42,545 bases of DNA from an uncultured Erysipelotrichaceae bacterium. GTDB lineage: Bacteria > Bacillota_I > Bacilli_A > RF39 > UBA660. The translations under genes and the position numbers were made by a program. The notes under the pieces were generated by a model, which did no database searches, was not told where the DNA came from, and saw only the letters and a program-made list of their open reading frames with translations. Location: the NCBI GenBank assembly GCA_902797275.1, contig CADBSI010000024.1, positions 1 through 42,545 on the forward strand, in the 5' to 3' direction. Positions 8,184-17,317 of the stretch are shown here, piece after piece (positions within the stretch are counted from its first letter, which is position 1; each line of letters opens with the position of its first letter).

Positions 8184-9563
8184 ATGAAAATAGATGTAAA
8201 AGATGTCATGAATGATTTAGAAAAGTATATGGGAAAAAAAGTTGTAATAGATGGTTGGGTTAGAAATCATCGTAAACAAAAAGAATTTGGTTTTATTGAT
8301 TTTAGTGATGGAACTTGTTTTAAAAATGTTCAATTAGTTTATGATAATAAATTAGCTGATTTTGAAGAAATTACTAAAATTAAAGTTGGTTCTAGTTTAG
8401 AAGTAGAAGGTGAGGTTATTAAATCTGAAGGAAGTGGTCAAGACTTTGAAATTAAAGTTAGTAGTATCAAAGTAATTGGAGAATGTCCTGATGAATACCC
8501 AATTCAACCTAAAAGACATACAAGAGAGTTTTTAAGAGAACAAGCTTATTTAAGACCTAGAACTAATTTATTTAATGCTATTTTTCGTGTTAGAAGCATT
8601 GCTGCTTATGCAATACATAATTATTTTCAAGAAAGAGGCTATGTATATTTTCATGCTCCTTTAATTACATCAAGTGATTGCGAAGGAGCAGGTCAAATGT
8701 TTCAAGTTACAACTCTTGATTTAAATAGAGTTGCTAAATCTGGTGTAGTTGATTACTCAAAAGATTTCTTTGGTAAAACCGCAGCTCTTACTGTATCAGG
8801 TCAACTTGAAGCTGAAACATTTGCTCTTGCTTATAAAAAAGTTTATACATTTGGTCCTACTTTTAGAGCTGAAAATTCTAATACTAAAACTCATGCAAGT
8901 GAATTTTGGATGATTGAACCAGAAATTGCTTTTTGTGATTTAGAAGGTGATATGAATGTCATGGAAGATATGCTTAAATATGTAGTTAAATATGTTCTTG
9001 ATAATTGTAAAGATGAAATGAAATTCTTTGATAGCTTTGTTGAAAAAGGTTTATTAGAAAAACTAAATAAATTATTAACTAGTCATTTTACAAGAATTAG
9101 TCATCATGATGTAATAACAATTTTAAAAGAAGCAAAAGTTGATTGGGAATTCAAGCCAGAATATGGAGAAGACATAGCTAAAGAACATGAAAAATATATA
9201 ACTGAGTATTTTGATGGTCCTGTATTTATAACAAATTGGCCAAAAGATATAAAAGCTTTCTATATGAAATTAAATCCAGATAAAGAAACTGTTGCTGCAG
9301 TTGATTTAGAAGTGCCAGGAGCAGGGGAATTAATGGGTGGATCTCAAAGAGAAGAAGACTATGATAAATTAGTTAGTCGTATGAAAGAATTAGATATGGA
9401 TGCTTCATCTATGGAATGGTATTTAAATTTAAGAAAATTTGGAGGATGTCCTCATTCAGGATTTGGAATGGGCTTTGAAAGATTATTAATTTATCTAACA
9501 GGGGTTGAAAACATTCGTGATGTTATACCTTACCCAAGAACTCCAGGAAACTGTGAATACTAA
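8184..9563 (+). CDS. asnS: Asparaginyl-tRNA synthetase
   Basis: Class IIb synthetase charging tRNA-Asn. The N-terminal OB-fold anticodon-binding domain occupies about residues 1-115 (VVIDGWVRNHRKQKEFGFID). The catalytic domain has motif 2 (FRAENSNTKTHASEFWMIE) and motif 3 (GFGMGFERLLIYLTG). The 459-aa length is typical, and the ending IPYPRTPGNCEY fits AsnRS. The Asn-specifier T-box upstream separates it from AspRS. SD AAGGAGG is strong. It is monocistronic. Confidence 0.97.
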   Translation: MKIDVKDVMNDLEKYMGKKVVIDGWVRNHRKQKEFGFIDFSDGTCFKNVQLVYDNKLADFEEITKIKVGSSLEVEGEVIKSEGSGQDFEIKVSSIKVIGECPDEYPIQPKRHTREFLREQAYLRPRTNLFNAIFRVRSIAAYAIHNYFQERGYVYFHAPLITSSDCEGAGQMFQVTTLDLNRVAKSGVVDYSKDFFGKTAALTVSGQLEAETFALAYKKVYTFGPTFRAENSNTKTHASEFWMIEPEIAFCDLEGDMNVMEDMLKYVVKYVLDNCKDEMKFFDSFVEKGLLEKLNKLLTSHFTRISHHDVITILKEAKVDWEFKPEYGEDIAKEHEKYITEYFDGPVFITNWPKDIKAFYMKLNPDKETVAAVDLEVPGAGELMGGSQREEDYDKLVSRMKELDMDASSMEWYLNLRKFGGCPHSGFGMGFERLLIYLTGVENIRDVIPYPRTPGNCEY

Positions 9564-9600
9564 AAACTAATAGTGATCTTACTCACTACTAGTTTTTTTT
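9562..9600. terminator. Bidirectional terminator between asnS and prsW-like gene
   Basis: AAAACTAATAGTGA pairs with TCACTACTAGTTTT with one mismatch, with T runs on both strands. The stop codon of the minus-strand PrsW-like gene (9589-9591) lies inside the stem. Confidence 0.75.
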
Positions 9601-10356
9601 ATACCCACATGTAGGACAATAATTAAATTCAATATAACTGTTGCATCTAGGACAAATATTAGGATCAATTCTTTCTTTATCATATTTAACAGATTGCTTA
9701 ATTTTTATAATAGTTATAATAAACAAACTAATTAAAAAGATAAAATAAATAATTAAGAATAATAAATTATTAGATAATAATAAATAATCATATATTCCAT
9801 GTAAAATAGTAGGAACTATTACACTAAGAATTAAATTTTTCTTAAAAGAACCATGTAATTTAAATTTACTATTACCTAAGAAATAACCCATCATTGTTTG
9901 AAAACAAGCATGTCCAGGAATAGCTGTTAAACTTCTTAAAATAGCTGTTTGTAAAGCTTGCTCACTGCCAAGTACATAAATTACATTTTCAAAACAAGCA
10001 AATCCAAGTCCTACAAAAACACTATATAAAATAATATCATAGTATTGATCAAAATATTTACTATTATAAGATATTTTATAAATCATTAACCATTTAACTA
10101 ATTCTTCTATTAAAGCAATAAAGCAAAAACAATAAAAAATTAATTCTATGTTATTTAATTTATTAACCTCTAATAATTTAGGAAAAAATATAAGCCATAC
10201 TAACGATACAACAATAACAACAATTCCAGCTAAAATACCACTAAAAAATAATTTTTTTAGTAAACTTTTAGGTTCTTTAACTGTATCTTTATTATAGTAA
10301 TAATACCCTATTAAATAAATAGGTAAAAGTGATAAAAACAATATTAAATAATTCAT
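9589..10356 (-). CDS. prsW: PrsW-family intramembrane protease with C-terminal zinc ribbon
   Basis: Integral membrane glutamic-type protease of the PrsW family (site-1 protease for anti-sigma RsiW in B. subtilis). Conserved membrane motifs are all present: EELVK at residues 84-88, FENVIY near 122-127, PGHACFQTMMGYFLG around 147-161 and HGIYDY further on. About seven to eight hydrophobic helices are visible. The last ~25 residues form a CPRC...CPTCG zinc ribbon on the cytoplasmic side, which B. subtilis PrsW lacks to my knowledge. At 255 aa the enzyme core is of usual size. The substrate is unknown, since no anti-sigma gene is nearby. The name is by family only. Confidence 0.85.
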   Translation of the reverse strand: MNYLILFLSLLPIYLIGYYYYNKDTVKEPKSLLKKLFFSGILAGIVVIVVSLVWLIFFPKLLEVNKLNNIELIFYCFCFIALIEELVKWLMIYKISYNSKYFDQYYDIILYSVFVGLGFACFENVIYVLGSEQALQTAILRSLTAIPGHACFQTMMGYFLGNSKFKLHGSFKKNLILSVIVPTILHGIYDYLLLSNNLLFLIIYFIFLISLFIITIIKIKQSVKYDKERIDPNICPRCNSYIEFNYCPTCGYKKN

Positions 10357-10407
10357 GCTAACCTCTAGAATAATAATATCATAAATTAATATTATTTTAA
10401 ATACTAA

Positions 10408-10436
10408 TTGACTTATCTAAAAAAAAGATATATACT
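10408..10436 (+). promoter_or_regulatory. SigA promoter for DUF4143-type ATPase gene
   Basis: TTGACT, a 17-base spacer and TATACT, about 34 bases before the ATG at 10470. Confidence 0.65.
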
Positions 10437-10469
10437 TAAATTATAATAAGTGTAGGGAGGCAACGATTT

Positions 10470-11738
10470 ATGGAACGTAAGATATATAATGATTTATTAA
10501 AATGGAAAAAAGATGCTTATAAACCATTACTTATATATGGATCTAAACAAGTAGGTAAGACTTATTCGGTTATTGATTTTGGTAAGAAATGTTATAAAAA
10601 TATAGTTTACTTTGATACTACTAATAATAAAGAATTATTAGATATTTTAAAAAGAGAAAAAATACCTGAAAAAATTATTTTAAAATTATCAGTTTTATCA
10701 GGTGAAACTATTTTTAAACAAGATACTTTAATTATTTTAGATAATGTTGAAGATCCTTATATAGTAAAAGCTATTAAATTATTTGGTAATGAAAATAATC
10801 TATACCATATTATCATGATAACTTCTAAAAGAGATAATTTAGCTAAGTTTAAAGGAGAAGAACTACATTTTAAAGCTATGTATCCAATGGACTTTGAAGA
10901 GTTTTTAGTTAATATTGATAAAAGACAATTAGTTGATTTTATTAAAGAATCTTATGTTAATAATACCCCTATGCCTTTTCATCAAATGGCTCTTGATCTA
11001 TACAATGATTATTTAATACTAGGAGGCTACCCTGAAGTAATAGATGCTTATATTAATAAAAGAGATTATTTAACAATTGAAAGTATTAAACAAAAAATAA
11101 TTAATTTAATTAAATCTGAAACCATATATGCAAGAAATTTAATTGATATATCAAGAACAAATGAAGTGTTAGATAGTTTACCCTTTCAACTTCTAAAAGA
11201 AAATAAAAAGTTTCAATATGGTAATATAAAAAAAGGAAGTAGAAGCAAAGACTATGAAGCAAGTATTCAATTTTTAGGTATTAATAGTTTAATTCATCGT
11301 AGTTTTAAATTAAATGATATAAAAAGTCCTTTAAGTAGTTATAAAGATATAGAAAGTTTTAAACTATACCCAAATGATGTTGGTATACTTTATACAATGC
11401 TTCATTTAAATAGAAGAAAGTTTTTAACTGATAATGAAATAAAAAGAACTTTAATAGAATGTAATGTTAGTAATACTTTAATAAATCTTGGTTATAGTAT
11501 TTATTACTATCAATCAGATGGTAAATCTGAAATAAACTTTATAATTCAAAATAGAATGGGTGAAATTATACCTATAGAAATACTTAATATGAATTTAACT
11601 AAAGCAAAAGCTTTATCAATGTTTACCTCAAAATATAAAGTAGCAAGTCCTATAAGATTAACAGAAGATAACTTTACTAAAAAGAAAAATATTAGATATA
11701 TTCCAGTATATGCAAGTTTTTGTTTAAAAGAATTATAG
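10470..11738 (+). CDS. AAA ATPase with DUF4143-type C-terminus
   Basis: The 422-aa protein has a Walker A GSKQVGKT at residues 24-31 and a Walker B LIILDNVED near residue 90. It follows the layout of the common bacterial/archaeal ATPase family with a C-terminal DUF4143 nuclease-like domain (LGGYPEVIDAYI in the middle, and FIIQNRMGEIIPIEI near the end resembling the PD-(D/E)xK-like core). Function is unknown across the family. GGGAGG precedes the start by about 12 bases. The next gene follows after 42 bases. Confidence 0.8.
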   Translation: MERKIYNDLLKWKKDAYKPLLIYGSKQVGKTYSVIDFGKKCYKNIVYFDTTNNKELLDILKREKIPEKIILKLSVLSGETIFKQDTLIILDNVEDPYIVKAIKLFGNENNLYHIIMITSKRDNLAKFKGEELHFKAMYPMDFEEFLVNIDKRQLVDFIKESYVNNTPMPFHQMALDLYNDYLILGGYPEVIDAYINKRDYLTIESIKQKIINLIKSETIYARNLIDISRTNEVLDSLPFQLLKENKKFQYGNIKKGSRSKDYEASIQFLGINSLIHRSFKLNDIKSPLSSYKDIESFKLYPNDVGILYTMLHLNRRKFLTDNEIKRTLIECNVSNTLINLGYSIYYYQSDGKSEINFIIQNRMGEIIPIEILNMNLTKAKALSMFTSKYKVASPIRLTEDNFTKKKNIRYIPVYASFCLKEL

Positions 11739-11780
11739 TATAATTTAAATATTTATAAGTAAAATAATAATGGTGATTAA

Positions 11781-12305
11781 ATGAATAAAAAAATATTATT
11801 TATAAACACGATTATTATTTTTTTATCTTTATTTTTATTTCATAATATCTATAACTTAATTCCATGTTCAATAACAGCTTTTTTGTTTCCTGTAAATGAA
11901 AGTTTATATGAACATTTAAAACTAATGGTTATATCAGAATTTATTATAGGATTAATTACTTATTTAGTATTAAAATTAAAAAAAATTAAATTTAGTAATT
12001 ATATATCAGGTTTATTAATAGGAACAATTATAACTATTATTTTATTCTTTTTAATTTATTTACCTATTTATAATCGTTTTGGAGAAAATTTAATTATAAC
12101 TATGTTAATTTATTTAATAACTTTAATAATAGGTAATATTATTTGGTATTTAATTAGTAAGAAAAATCATAATAAAGAATTAAATAATTTAAGTTTAGTA
12201 ATAATAATAGTTATTACTATAATACTAGGTTATTTAACTTATAATCCTTTAAAAACAAAATTTTTCTTTGATCCTATAAATGAAATATATGGGATAAATA
12301 AATAA
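11781..12305 (+). CDS. DUF6512-like integral membrane protein
   Basis: The 174-aa protein has five or so hydrophobic helices. A conserved segment FPVNESLYEHLKL lies after the first helix, a pattern I associate with the DUF6512 family of small membrane proteins in Bacillota. No function is known. The ribosome binding site is weak (GGTGAT), so translation may be low. It may be read through from the ATPase gene upstream, since no terminator lies between them. Confidence 0.65.
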   Translation: MNKKILFINTIIIFLSLFLFHNIYNLIPCSITAFLFPVNESLYEHLKLMVISEFIIGLITYLVLKLKKIKFSNYISGLLIGTIITIILFFLIYLPIYNRFGENLIITMLIYLITLIIGNIIWYLISKKNHNKELNNLSLVIIIVITIILGYLTYNPLKTKFFFDPINEIYGINK

Positions 12306-12356
12306 AAAAATTAGTAAAAGTTTAAAAAAAACATATATTATTATATGGAGGCTAAT

Positions 12357-14645
12357 ATGTTTCAAAAATTTGATGAAGATACAAAAAAAGTATTAAAGAT
12401 GGCTAAATATGAAATGCAAAAATTAAAACATTCGTTTGTAGGATCAGAACATTTATTATTAAGTATATTAAGTAATAAGGATTTAGATTTAACTATAAGA
12501 CTTAATAGTTATAATATTAACTATGAGAATTTTAAAGAAACACTTATAAATTTAATAGGTGTGGGTAATAGTTTGAATTCTTATTTTATTTATACACCTC
12601 TTTTAAAAAGAATAATTGAAAATGCTATTTTAGATTCTAAAGAAGATAATAGGTTTGAAGTTAATTTAAATGATTTATTTTTATCTTTTTTAGATGAAGG
12701 AGAAGGAGTAGGTATAAGAGTATTAACTAGTTTAGGTATTAATATAGATGATTTATATCTAGATTTTATAAATATTAAACCGTGTAAAGGTAAAAGTAAA
12801 AAGAAATTATCTTTATATGAATGGGGTTATGATTTAGTTCAAAAAGCTTTAGAAAATAAAATTGATCCAGTAATAGGAAGAGATCAAGAAATAAATCGTT
12901 TAATAGAAATTTTATTAAGAAGAACTAAGAATAATCCTTTATTATTGGGAGAAGCAGGTGTTGGTAAAACGGCAATAGTAGAAGGACTTGCTTTAAAAAT
13001 AAGTAATAAAAGTGTTCCACCTCAATTATTAAATAAAAAAATAATTTCTTTATCTCTAGCAAGTTTAGTAGCCGGTACTAAATACCGAGGTGAATTTGAA
13101 GATAAAGTTAATAAAATAATTTCAGAACTTGAAGAAAATCCTGATTTAATTCTTTTTATAGATGAAATCCATTCTTTAGTAGGAGCAGGGGGTGCTGAAG
13201 GAGCAATAGATGCTGCTAATATTTTTAAACCAGCCTTAGCAAGAGGTAAATTAAAATTAATAGGTGCAACTACTCTAGCTGAATATAAAGATACTATAGA
13301 AAAAGATAAAGCCCTTGCAAGACGTTTTCAAACAGTTTTAATAAAAGAACCAAGTCTAGAAGAAACAAAAATAATTTTAAAAAAATTAAAACCAATATAT
13401 GAAAACTATCATCAAGTAATAATTAAAAATGATATAATTGATAATATAGTTAAATTAACAAATAAATATATTTATAACCGAAAAAACCCTGATAAATCAA
13501 TAGATATTCTAGATGAAGTATGTATTTATAGATCTCTTACTAAAGATAAAAAAATGCAAAAGAAAGAAAATATTTTAAAAGAATTAGATTTAACTTTAAA
13601 AGAAAAAAATAATTATTTATTAAAACATGATTTTAAAGAAGCATCTAAATGTAAAAATCAAGAATTAATATTAGAAGATAAATTAAATGAATTACAAATT
13701 AAAGAAAATGATTTAATCAAAAAAGAAGTAAGTATAAATGATGTTTTAATTGTTATTAATAAAAAAACTAATATTCCTATTTATTCTTTTAATACTAAAA
13801 ATATTTCTAAATTACAAAAGTTAGAAAAAGATTTAAATAAAGTAATAATAGGTCAAGAAGAAGCTATTAAAGTAATAGTAAAAGAAACTAAATTGTTAAA
13901 ATTTGGTTTAAAATCAAATGAAAAACCTGTATCTTATCTTTTTACAGGTTCTTCAGGAATAGGTAAAACGGAACTTGTTAAAGAATATGCAAGATTATTA
14001 AATATGCCTTTAATAAGAATAGACGGAAGTGAATATAAAGAAAATCATTCTATAAGTAAAATATTAGGTTCTCCTCCTGGATATGTCGGGTATGATAATC
14101 ACATATCTTTAATAGATGATATTAAGACTAATCCTTTTTCGATAATACTAGTAGATGAAATAGAAAAATCTTGTAATTCTTTTTTAAATTTGTTCTTACA
14201 ATTATTAGATGAAGGATTTATAACAACATCAACAGGTGAAAAAGTATATTTTAATAATTCTATTATTATATTTACTAGTAATATAACTACTAATACCTCT
14301 ATGATAGGATTTAATCAAGATAAAGAAAAAGTAATCAAAGATAAATTAACTAATATACTAAGTATAGAACTATTAAATAGAATTAATCATGTAATTCAAT
14401 TTAATAAATTAACTGAAGATAATATAAGATGTATTATAAAAAATAAAATAATGAATATAAAAAATAAATTTAAAGACTATAATATAGTAATAAATATAAG
14501 TAATAATTTTATAGACAATATTATTAAATTATCTAATTATAAAGAATATGGTGCTAGAAAAATAAATAAATTATTAGAAGAAAAAATAGATGATATAGTA
14601 ATAGATAGTATTTTAAATAATGAAAAGAAAGTTAGAATAAGTTAA
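12357..14645 (+). CDS. clpC: ATP-dependent Clp protease ATPase subunit ClpC
   Basis: Two-ring AAA+ unfoldase that feeds substrates to ClpP. The N-domain (FVGSEHLLLSIL) is followed by D1 with Walker A GEAGVGKT (198-205), Walker B LILFIDEIHSLVGAG and Arg-finger region ARRFQ. A short middle domain with a UVR-like repeat (EASKCKNQELILEDKLNEL) follows, then D2 with Walker A GSSGIGKT (531-538), GSPPGYVGYD and VDEIEKS. MIGFNQ near the D2 end resembles the IGF/VGF ClpP-docking loop. Start is the ATG at 12357 (MFQKFDEDTKK). An ATG at 12345 overlaps the SD GGAGG and gives an atypical N-terminus. The usual partners ctsR, mcsA and mcsB are absent here. Confidence 0.92.
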   Translation: MFQKFDEDTKKVLKMAKYEMQKLKHSFVGSEHLLLSILSNKDLDLTIRLNSYNINYENFKETLINLIGVGNSLNSYFIYTPLLKRIIENAILDSKEDNRFEVNLNDLFLSFLDEGEGVGIRVLTSLGINIDDLYLDFINIKPCKGKSKKKLSLYEWGYDLVQKALENKIDPVIGRDQEINRLIEILLRRTKNNPLLLGEAGVGKTAIVEGLALKISNKSVPPQLLNKKIISLSLASLVAGTKYRGEFEDKVNKIISELEENPDLILFIDEIHSLVGAGGAEGAIDAANIFKPALARGKLKLIGATTLAEYKDTIEKDKALARRFQTVLIKEPSLEETKIILKKLKPIYENYHQVIIKNDIIDNIVKLTNKYIYNRKNPDKSIDILDEVCIYRSLTKDKKMQKKENILKELDLTLKEKNNYLLKHDFKEASKCKNQELILEDKLNELQIKENDLIKKEVSINDVLIVINKKTNIPIYSFNTKNISKLQKLEKDLNKVIIGQEEAIKVIVKETKLLKFGLKSNEKPVSYLFTGSSGIGKTELVKEYARLLNMPLIRIDGSEYKENHSISKILGSPPGYVGYDNHISLIDDIKTNPFSIILVDEIEKSCNSFLNLFLQLLDEGFITTSTGEKVYFNNSIIIFTSNITTNTSMIGFNQDKEKVIKDKLTNILSIELLNRINHVIQFNKLTEDNIRCIIKNKIMNIKNKFKDYNIVINISNNFIDNIIKLSNYKEYGARKINKLLEEKIDDIVIDSILNNEKKVRIS

Positions 14646-14663
14646 AGTATATAAATAGCTAAC

Positions 14664-14692
14664 TTTACAATTTATTAATAAAGTGCTATAAT
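14664..14692 (+). promoter_or_regulatory. SigA promoter for helical unknown at 14716
   Basis: TTTACA, a 17-base spacer and TATAAT. The predicted start of transcription near 14699 leaves a leader of only about 16 bases containing a G-rich SD. Confidence 0.65.
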
Positions 14693-14715
14693 ATATAGCC
14701 AAAAGGGGGGCTATT

Positions 14716-15507
14716 ATGAATGATTATTTAATAGATTTATATTTAAAATATTATGATACTAGAGAAAAATATGAAAGGATATATAAACGTTCTTTTAATG
14801 AGTTATTAAAAGAAATAGAAACGGAGTTATCTGTTTTATCATTAAAAGAGTTATTTGATGCTTATATAAAATATTCCAGAGTAAATTATTTAAAGAATTC
14901 TTATTTAAATAGTTTATTAAATTTAATATATGAAGATATTCAATTGAAGATAAATGATAATAATCCAATTGAAATAATAGATATGCATGCTGATTTATTT
15001 AGTTCAATGTTATCACTTGAAGATAATATTCAATCTTATAAAAATATTATACGTGTTAGAACTTATAATTTAGCTGATCCGTTCTTTATTTCTAATAAAA
15101 TTGAAAAAACTAATCAAGAACAAGCAGTTTTTATTCAAGAATATAAAGATGAAATAGAAACATTTAATCAAACTTTAAAAATTTCTCAAAGTTCTTTTAA
15201 TTATTTAGATAAACTACATAACTTATTAATGGAATGTCTTGATAATAAAATAGTATCTTTGTCAACAGAAGAAAGAAATAATCTTATACGTGATATAAAT
15301 AAAAGAATTGAATTATATTTTTCTCGTATAAATTATCAAAAGAACTTGTTAAATAATAAAACAGCTTTAGAATTAGAAATACGTTTAAAAGGTTTAAATA
15401 GTTATGATATAGCAGAAAATTTTAATTTTTCTAAATTAAAAAATAAATTAGAAGTATATGAAGATTATCAAAATAGATTATTAGAACAAAGGAACAAAAG
15501 CAAATAA
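14716..15507 (+). CDS. Predicted helical protein, function unknown
   Basis: The 263-aa protein is almost entirely charged, Leu/Ile-rich and predicted helical, with no signal peptide, membrane segment or recognisable catalytic motif. It has its own promoter and a strong terminator. The SD (AGGGGGG) lies seven bases before the ATG. I do not recognise a family. A coiled-coil or structural role would fit, but this is a guess. Confidence 0.7.
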   Translation: MNDYLIDLYLKYYDTREKYERIYKRSFNELLKEIETELSVLSLKELFDAYIKYSRVNYLKNSYLNSLLNLIYEDIQLKINDNNPIEIIDMHADLFSSMLSLEDNIQSYKNIIRVRTYNLADPFFISNKIEKTNQEQAVFIQEYKDEIETFNQTLKISQSSFNYLDKLHNLLMECLDNKIVSLSTEERNNLIRDINKRIELYFSRINYQKNLLNNKTALELEIRLKGLNSYDIAENFNFSKLKNKLEVYEDYQNRLLEQRNKSK

Positions 15508-15512
15508 ATTTA

Positions 15513-15546
15513 CTAACATCACCTCATGGTGATGTTATTTTTAAAT
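15513..15546 (+). terminator. Terminator after 14716 gene
   Basis: AACATCACC and GGTGATGTT form a perfect hairpin with a short loop, followed by TATTTTT. Confidence 0.8.
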
Positions 15547-15602
15547 TAAAAGTAGTTTTATTTCTGTATTTTAATTATATTTTTTTTGTATATTTTCTTA
15601 TT

Positions 15603-15638
15603 ATATAAAAAAAACTGAAAGAATTCAGATTTTTTCAT
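15603..15638 (-). terminator. Terminator for minus-strand membrane gene
   Basis: CTGAA and TTCAG form a small hairpin with an A run on one side and a T run on the other. On the minus strand it lies at the stop codon of the membrane protein gene and is followed by T residues. Confidence 0.5.
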
Positions 15639-15999
15639 TATTTAAAATAATTGTATATATAGTTAAACCAATTAATAGAATTGATATCATTATATAATTA
15701 TTATTATAATATGTTTGATTATTAATAATATCTAAAGTTGTATTAGTATTAGTTATTTTATATAGCATAAATGTATAAAAGTAAATACCTATGTTTAATA
15801 TATTATAAGATAAACTATTTTTATAAATATCTTTTTTAGATAAAATTGCAATTATAATAAATATAGAATAAATAATATTTATAATAAAATATATAATAGA
15901 TAAAATACTAGTTTTATATAATTTATTAATTAGTAGAAACGTGATAAATAAATAAATTGTAAAAAGAATTATTGATAAATAATATACTATTTTTTTCAT
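15625..15999 (-). CDS. Small integral membrane protein, unknown
   Basis: The 124-aa protein has four hydrophobic helices connected by short polar loops and no recognised motif. Its ATG overlaps the TGA stop of the one-ring Clp-like ATPase gene (ATGA), so the two are translationally coupled and likely functionally linked. Membrane tethering of the ATPase, or a shared substrate at the membrane, is possible. It ends with TGA in a terminator hairpin. Confidence 0.65.
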   Translation of the reverse strand: MKKIVYYLSIILFTIYLFITFLLINKLYKTSILSIIYFIINIIYSIFIIIAILSKKDIYKNSLSYNILNIGIYFYTFMLYKITNTNTTLDIINNQTYYNNNYIMISILLIGLTIYTIILNNEKI

Positions 16000-17201
16000 G
16001 TTTCATCCTTTAATATTTGTTTAGTTTCCATTAAATAGATATCTCTAAATACTTCATTAAATCTTACGAGTTCTTTTTTTATTACATCAGGGTAGATTAA
16101 TTTAGTATTTAAAATAGCTTTTCTAACATCTCTTATGTCTACTTCTTGACGATTATCAAATGCAGCATAGGAAAAAGCTTGTTGTAAAATAGTAAGAGAA
16201 ATATCAGGGTATCTTACAGAAGTTTCATAAGTTCTTTTAAACTCACTTGTTATATCAGTTATAAAGGCCATGATGTTTTGTTTAACAAAGTCTGTATATT
16301 TTAGTTTTAAACCCATTTTCTTTTCAAATTTTGGATAAGTTCCCATCATGATTTGAATATTCATTTCTCTTGTTGGTTCTGATACTTCAACTTTTTGAAA
16401 ACGCCTTACAAATGCTTTGTCTCTTAAGATATAACGATCGTATTCATCACTTGTAGTTGCTCCTATTATTTTGATTGTACCTCGATCAATAACTGGTTTA
16501 AAAATATTAGCAAAGTCTAAGGTGTTTTCTCCATTACCAATTAAAGTATGAATTTCATCAATGAAGACCATAACTCGATCAAGATTTTTTAAATTATCTA
16601 CAACATGTTGAATTCTTAATTCTTGCGTATCAGGAATAATACCAGTTAAACTAGCACTACTTAGTTTTAAAATAGTATAATTTTTTAAAGCATCAGGAAT
16701 ATTTCCATTTTGAATTCTATAACTTAATCCTTCGACAATTGCCGTTTTACCAATACCTGGTTTACCAACTAAAATACCTGATTTTTCAGGAGTTAAAAGA
16801 ATTACAATTAATTCTTGAATTTCTTTTTCTCTTCCTATAGCAGGATTAGTTATATATTCCTTATCAGTTATATCTTCACCATATTCTAAAAGAACTTTAT
16901 AATATGGACTATTTTTTATATCTTTGCTATCATTAGAACTATCTTGTTCTTCTTGATTTTCTTCATTAGTATTGTTTTCTTCCTGAACACTATTTTCTTC
17001 TTGACTTGTTTTTTTTATTTCTTCTTTATTAGTATCATCATTAATAGTTTCTATAACTTCATCATCAAGATTATCTTCATTATCTATTACATCAATAACA
17101 GTATCAAACATATTATTTTCTTTAGTTTCATCTTCTAAAATATCCTCATTTTGATCTTCATCAATTAATTCTAAATTGTCTATATCAGTTTGATTTTCCA
17201 T
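15996..17201 (-). CDS. One-ring ClpC/ClpB-like AAA+ ATPase (D1 only)
   Basis: The 401-aa protein starts with about 95 strongly acidic, Asn/Glu/Asp-rich, probably disordered residues. A single AAA+ module resembling ClpC D1 follows: Walker A GKPGIGKT (146-153), Walker B VFIDEIHTL with Asp215-Glu216, an IIGATTSDEY sensor region and Arg-finger segment FVRRFQ. There is no Clp N-domain, no D2 ring and no ClpP-docking loop, so it is unlikely to be a simple ClpP unfoldase. It may act as a regulator or remodelling ATPase. SD GGTGG precedes the start. It is coupled to a membrane protein and divergent from a FemAB-type gene. A truncated clpC is less likely because the N-terminus and reading frame are intact. 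Confidence 0.75.
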   Translation of the reverse strand: MENQTDIDNLELIDEDQNEDILEDETKENNMFDTVIDVIDNEDNLDDEVIETINDDTNKEEIKKTSQEENSVQEENNTNEENQEEQDSSNDSKDIKNSPYYKVLLEYGEDITDKEYITNPAIGREKEIQELIVILLTPEKSGILVGKPGIGKTAIVEGLSYRIQNGNIPDALKNYTILKLSSASLTGIIPDTQELRIQHVVDNLKNLDRVMVFIDEIHTLIGNGENTLDFANIFKPVIDRGTIKIIGATTSDEYDRYILRDKAFVRRFQKVEVSEPTREMNIQIMMGTYPKFEKKMGLKLKYTDFVKQNIMAFITDITSEFKRTYETSVRYPDISLTILQQAFSYAAFDNRQEVDIRDVRKAILNTKLIYPDVIKKELVRFNEVFRDIYLMETKQILKDET

Positions 17202-17268
17202 GAGCCACCACCTTTACTAGTTTATTATAACACAATTAATAGATAATAGAAAATACTTATTTTAATTA

Positions 17269-17297
17269 TTGATATTATTTTAAAAAATATGTATAAT
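17269..17297 (+). promoter_or_regulatory. SigA promoter for FemAB-type gene
   Basis: TTGATA, a 17-base spacer and TATAAT, followed after about ten bases by the SD GGATGTG. Confidence 0.65.
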
Positions 17298-17317
17298 AAT
17301 ACCGAAGGATGTGAAAG

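Noticed and set aside
14695..14714. Hairpin ATAGCC/GGCTAT hiding the SD of the 14716 gene
   Set aside because: The predicted transcription start near 14699 would remove most of the left arm from the RNA.
16944..17138. Plus-strand ORF rich in Phe and Ile
   Set aside because: It is the antisense of the acidic low-complexity tail of the one-ring ATPase; it has no SD.
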